Both the position numbers and the translations under genes were made by a program. A stretch of DNA of 64,000 nt from TMED-70 sp036164085 (lineage in GTDB: Bacteria > Chloroflexota > Dehalococcoidia > Lucifugimonadales > Lucifugimonadaceae), in assembly GCA_036164085.1 (NCBI GenBank), contig JAYZJV010000006.1, positions 4,321-68,320 on the forward strand. Reading direction: 5' to 3'. Positions 62,413 to 64,000 of this stretch are shown piece by piece (the stretch's first letter is position 1; each line of letters starts with the position of its first letter). The notes beneath the pieces were generated by a model, which had not been told where the DNA came from, did no database searches, and saw only the letters and a program-made list of their open reading frames with translations.

Positions 62413-63318
62413 TTATCCTAATTTTGAATTACTTGATAAATTGTTTTCTTCAAACCATTCATACGCATTAATCTTGTTCCCTTTTTGATCTTTTATTCTT
62501 CCTATAGTAATTTTTTTATTCCTTAGACCGATACTAACTTTTTTATTTTTTATAATAAATTTTTTGCTAATACTCGTATCTTCATTTTCTTCAATCTGAC
62601 AGTTATAAAGGAATACAGTTTTTGAATCAATTTTAGTCCAAGCCCCTGGTTGAGGATCGCAACCTCTTATTAGATTATAAATTTGTTTTGGTTGTTTGTC
62701 CCAATCAATTTCTTTTTTAGAGCACCAAGACTCATATGATGCTTGTTTTTCATCTTGTATTATCTTAGGTGCTTTATTAGAAATAACAAGTTTTATTGAA
62801 TCTATCATTGATTTTACACCTATAGGGAATAATTTATCGAAATATAAACTACCAGTTGTATCATCCGGTAAAATTTTAACTTTTTTTTGCATTAAAATAG
62901 GACCAGTATCTAATCCTTCATCAGGCCAAAATATTGTTATTCCAGTATGATTATCTCCATTTATAATTGCCCAATTTATAGAAGAGGGCCCTCTATGTTT
63001 TGGCAAAAGAGAAGGATGATATTGAATGGTTCCTTTTTTAGGGTTATTTATAATATCCATAGGGACGATATCTGTTACATAAGCCATTACTAACAAATCA
63101 ACACTTAGTTTATTAAACTCTTCAATGGCAGTTTTAGATCTTAATTTATCAAATCTAAAAACCTTTATATTATTTGCAATTCCATATTGATAAAGAGGAT
63201 CTTTATCTTGATTAGGAGGGGTAAAAATTCCAGTTATTATACAATCATTAATTTTTGAAATTTCTGAAGCTACACTCTCTCCAAAAGCAGATTGCCCAAT
63301 TATTGCAACCTTAATCAT
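62413..63318 (-). CDS. Formyltransferase-fold protein, 10-formyl-THF hydrolase-like
   Basis: A 301-residue protein with the fold of methionyl-tRNA formyltransferase. The motif TIQYHPSLLPKHRGPSSINW, ITIFWPDEGLDTGPILMQK and INWDKQPKQIYNLIRGCDPQPGAW (as separate blocks) follow the N-terminal hydrolase domain of 10-formyltetrahydrofolate dehydrogenase more closely than Fmt, including the catalytic His and Asp, while the Asn of the Fmt NxHxSLLP motif is Gln. So it may release formate or transfer formyl to an unknown acceptor. Downstream of, and overlapping by 8 bases with, a MerR gene. Whether this cell has a separate Fmt cannot be judged here. Confidence 0.78.
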   Translation of the reverse strand: MIKVAIIGQSAFGESVASEISKINDCIITGIFTPPNQDKDPLYQYGIANNIKVFRFDKLRSKTAIEEFNKLSVDLLVMAYVTDIVPMDIINNPKKGTIQYHPSLLPKHRGPSSINWAIINGDNHTGITIFWPDEGLDTGPILMQKKVKILPDDTTGSLYFDKLFPIGVKSMIDSIKLVISNKAPKIIQDEKQASYESWCSKKEIDWDKQPKQIYNLIRGCDPQPGAWTKIDSKTVFLYNCQIEENEDTSISKKFIIKNKKVSIGLRNKKITIGRIKDQKGNKINAYEWFEENNLSSNSKLG

Positions 63319-63907
63319 TGAAAAAATCCATTCTGTAAAAACTTCTTATGTTTTCAAAGGCTTCAACTATTTCCAATTGATTGAACTCAGCTTTATTTTT
63401 TTTTGCATCATTGAAATGTTCTAACAAAAAATAGGCTTCTGCTTCACTCAATTTTTTGTATTCTTCATGTCTTTTTAGAGTATCGAATGAAACCCCTAAA
63501 TCAGAAAGGGCTTTAAATGATTTTATTATTTTTATTAATCCATTTGGATGCACTTCTTCTTCGTTTATTTTTTTTGGAGGCTTGATTAGTTTATTTTTCA
63601 ATAAATCATCATAAAATAATTTACTAACATTTGATAATTTAATAATTTCTTCAACAGAGTAGTTCTCTTTAATTTGAGATGAAATAGTGTTAATCTTTTT
63701 CTTAATTAGTTTTAATGGGAATCCATTACTTTGCAATTTTTTTATTTCATTTATCTTTTCTAAATGAAAATTTGAGAAAGAAGATCTGGTCTTAGAAATT
63801 TTTTTTGGAGGCTCCAAAATATTTAATCTGACATAATAATTTATAGCAGAAGTGCTTATACCCGTTATCTTTGAAACTTCACTTATTGAATACTCATTTT
63901 GATTCAT
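63311..63907 (-). CDS. MerR-family regulator with two HTH modules
   Basis: A 198-residue regulator. An N-terminal MerR winged helix (YSISEVSKITGISTSAINYY, residues 6-25, then VRLNILEPPKKI) is followed by a second similar unit (residues 83-113: YSVEEIIKLSNVSKLFYDDL, then LKNKLIKPPKKI) and a C-terminal helical part with no effector-binding domain I recognise. The repeated ILEPPKKI/LIKPPKKI wing shows internal duplication. It overlaps the formyltransferase-like gene by 8 bases and sits 18 bases downstream of a partial gene of the same strand. It probably controls its own neighbourhood. Confidence 0.82.
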   Translation of the reverse strand: MNQNEYSISEVSKITGISTSAINYYVRLNILEPPKKISKTRSSFSNFHLEKINEIKKLQSNGFPLKLIKKKINTISSQIKENYSVEEIIKLSNVSKLFYDDLLKNKLIKPPKKINEEEVHPNGLIKIIKSFKALSDLGVSFDTLKRHEEYKKLSEAEAYFLLEHFNDAKKNKAEFNQLEIVEAFENIRSFYRMDFFND

Positions 63908-63925
63908 AGAATAAATTCTACATTA

Positions 63926-64000
63926 TTATTTTTTAGATACTATAACTAACAAACTAGGAAGGACAAATACTGATGATATAAGAGCAAGGAAAATCATAAT
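63926..64000 (-). CDS. C-terminal end of a membrane protein, possibly RND/MMPL permease
   Basis: Only the final 24 codons are inside the window: a hydrophobic stretch FLALISSVFVLPSLLVIVSKK and a TAA at 63928-63926. The VLPSLL turn near the end of a last membrane helix, with a short basic tail, is usual for MMPL/RND permeases, but the fragment is too short for certainty. It ends 18 bases before the MerR start, so the regulator may be co-transcribed with it. Confidence 0.4.
   Translation of the reverse strand: MMIFLALISSVFVLPSLLVIVSKK

Noticed and set aside
1..64000. CRISPR arrays, insertion sequences, tRNA or rRNA genes, prophage
   Set aside because: No regular repeat-spacer pattern, transposase, integrase, attachment site, CCA-ending cloverleaf or rRNA signature was noticed. 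A tRNA scan could still find what the eye misses.

Overview
The window is a very AT-rich, gene-dense bacterial chromosome segment using the standard bacterial code (TAA mostly, with TAG and TGA also as stops; TTG starts are common). I see no tRNA or rRNA gene, insertion sequence, prophage or CRISPR array. The gene content points to a free-living, streamlined heterotroph: RNase Y, FakA/FakB, several enolase-superfamily dehydratases, HpcH/HpaI aldolases, a CaiB-type CoA transferase, an MlrC-like M81 protein, an FGE-type enzyme and a HlyD/ABC/FtsX exporter with a Pro/Gly tail. This combination fits a marine Chloroflexota lineage of the SAR202 kind, for which enolase-family expansion is known. That placement is an inference from gene content, not from a marker tree.

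Layout. 1-6.0 kb: isoleucyl-tRNA synthetase (3' end cut by the window edge), an amidohydrolase, a DUF362 protein and a thioredoxin reductase. 6.0-6.4 kb is the only long gene-free stretch. 6.4-12.9 kb: arginine biosynthesis operon argJ-argB-argD-argG-argH followed by rpe. 12.8-19.0 kb: rpmB facing fakA-fakB-recG and an NHL-propeller gene; rpmB, fakA and recG also lie together in Firmicutes. 19.0-21.5 kb: leuS. 21.5-33.2 kb: a catabolic island with a D-aminoacylase-like amidohydrolase, a mannonate-dehydratase-like enolase, an FKBP lipoprotein, two HpcH aldolases, a second enolase-family dehydratase, a formylglycine-generating enzyme, a tandem pair of LDH2/MDH2 oxidoreductases, a lipoprotein, a small membrane protein missed by length filters, and a CoA transferase. 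33.3-38.8 kb: rny-ymdB-PHP-plsY-B-box membrane protein, then a third enolase. 38.8-44.9 kb: pepP-orn, a GNAT protein, a small TubC-docking-like protein, an M81 protein, an Smr protein, a 32-residue membrane peptide and a nitronate-monooxygenase-like protein. 45.0-49.0 kb: MacA/MacB-like export operon. 49.0-56.5 kb: dnaE, an MFS carrier, fabI, a uronate-dehydrogenase-like SDR and a zinc alcohol dehydrogenase. 56.6-64 kb: a cysteine-paired lipoprotein, a ROK kinase, and a minus-strand run of MerR regulator, formyl-THF hydrolase-like protein, tldD, tldE and a HEAT protein, after the last codons of what may be an RND/MMPL permease.

How the parts fit. The most coherent accessory theme is sugar-acid catabolism: a uronate-dehydrogenase-like enzyme, three acid-sugar dehydratases, two 2-keto-3-deoxy-acid aldolases, paired 2-hydroxy/2-keto acid oxidoreductases and an intact sulfatase-activating enzyme. 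This suggests use of sulfated, uronate-rich algal polysaccharide products, as an inference. Membrane lipid genes (fakA, fakB, fabI, plsY) fit the acyl-phosphate route. The most striking structural property is that all eleven convergent gene pairs overlap or lie within 3 bases, leaving no room for ordinary terminators between them.
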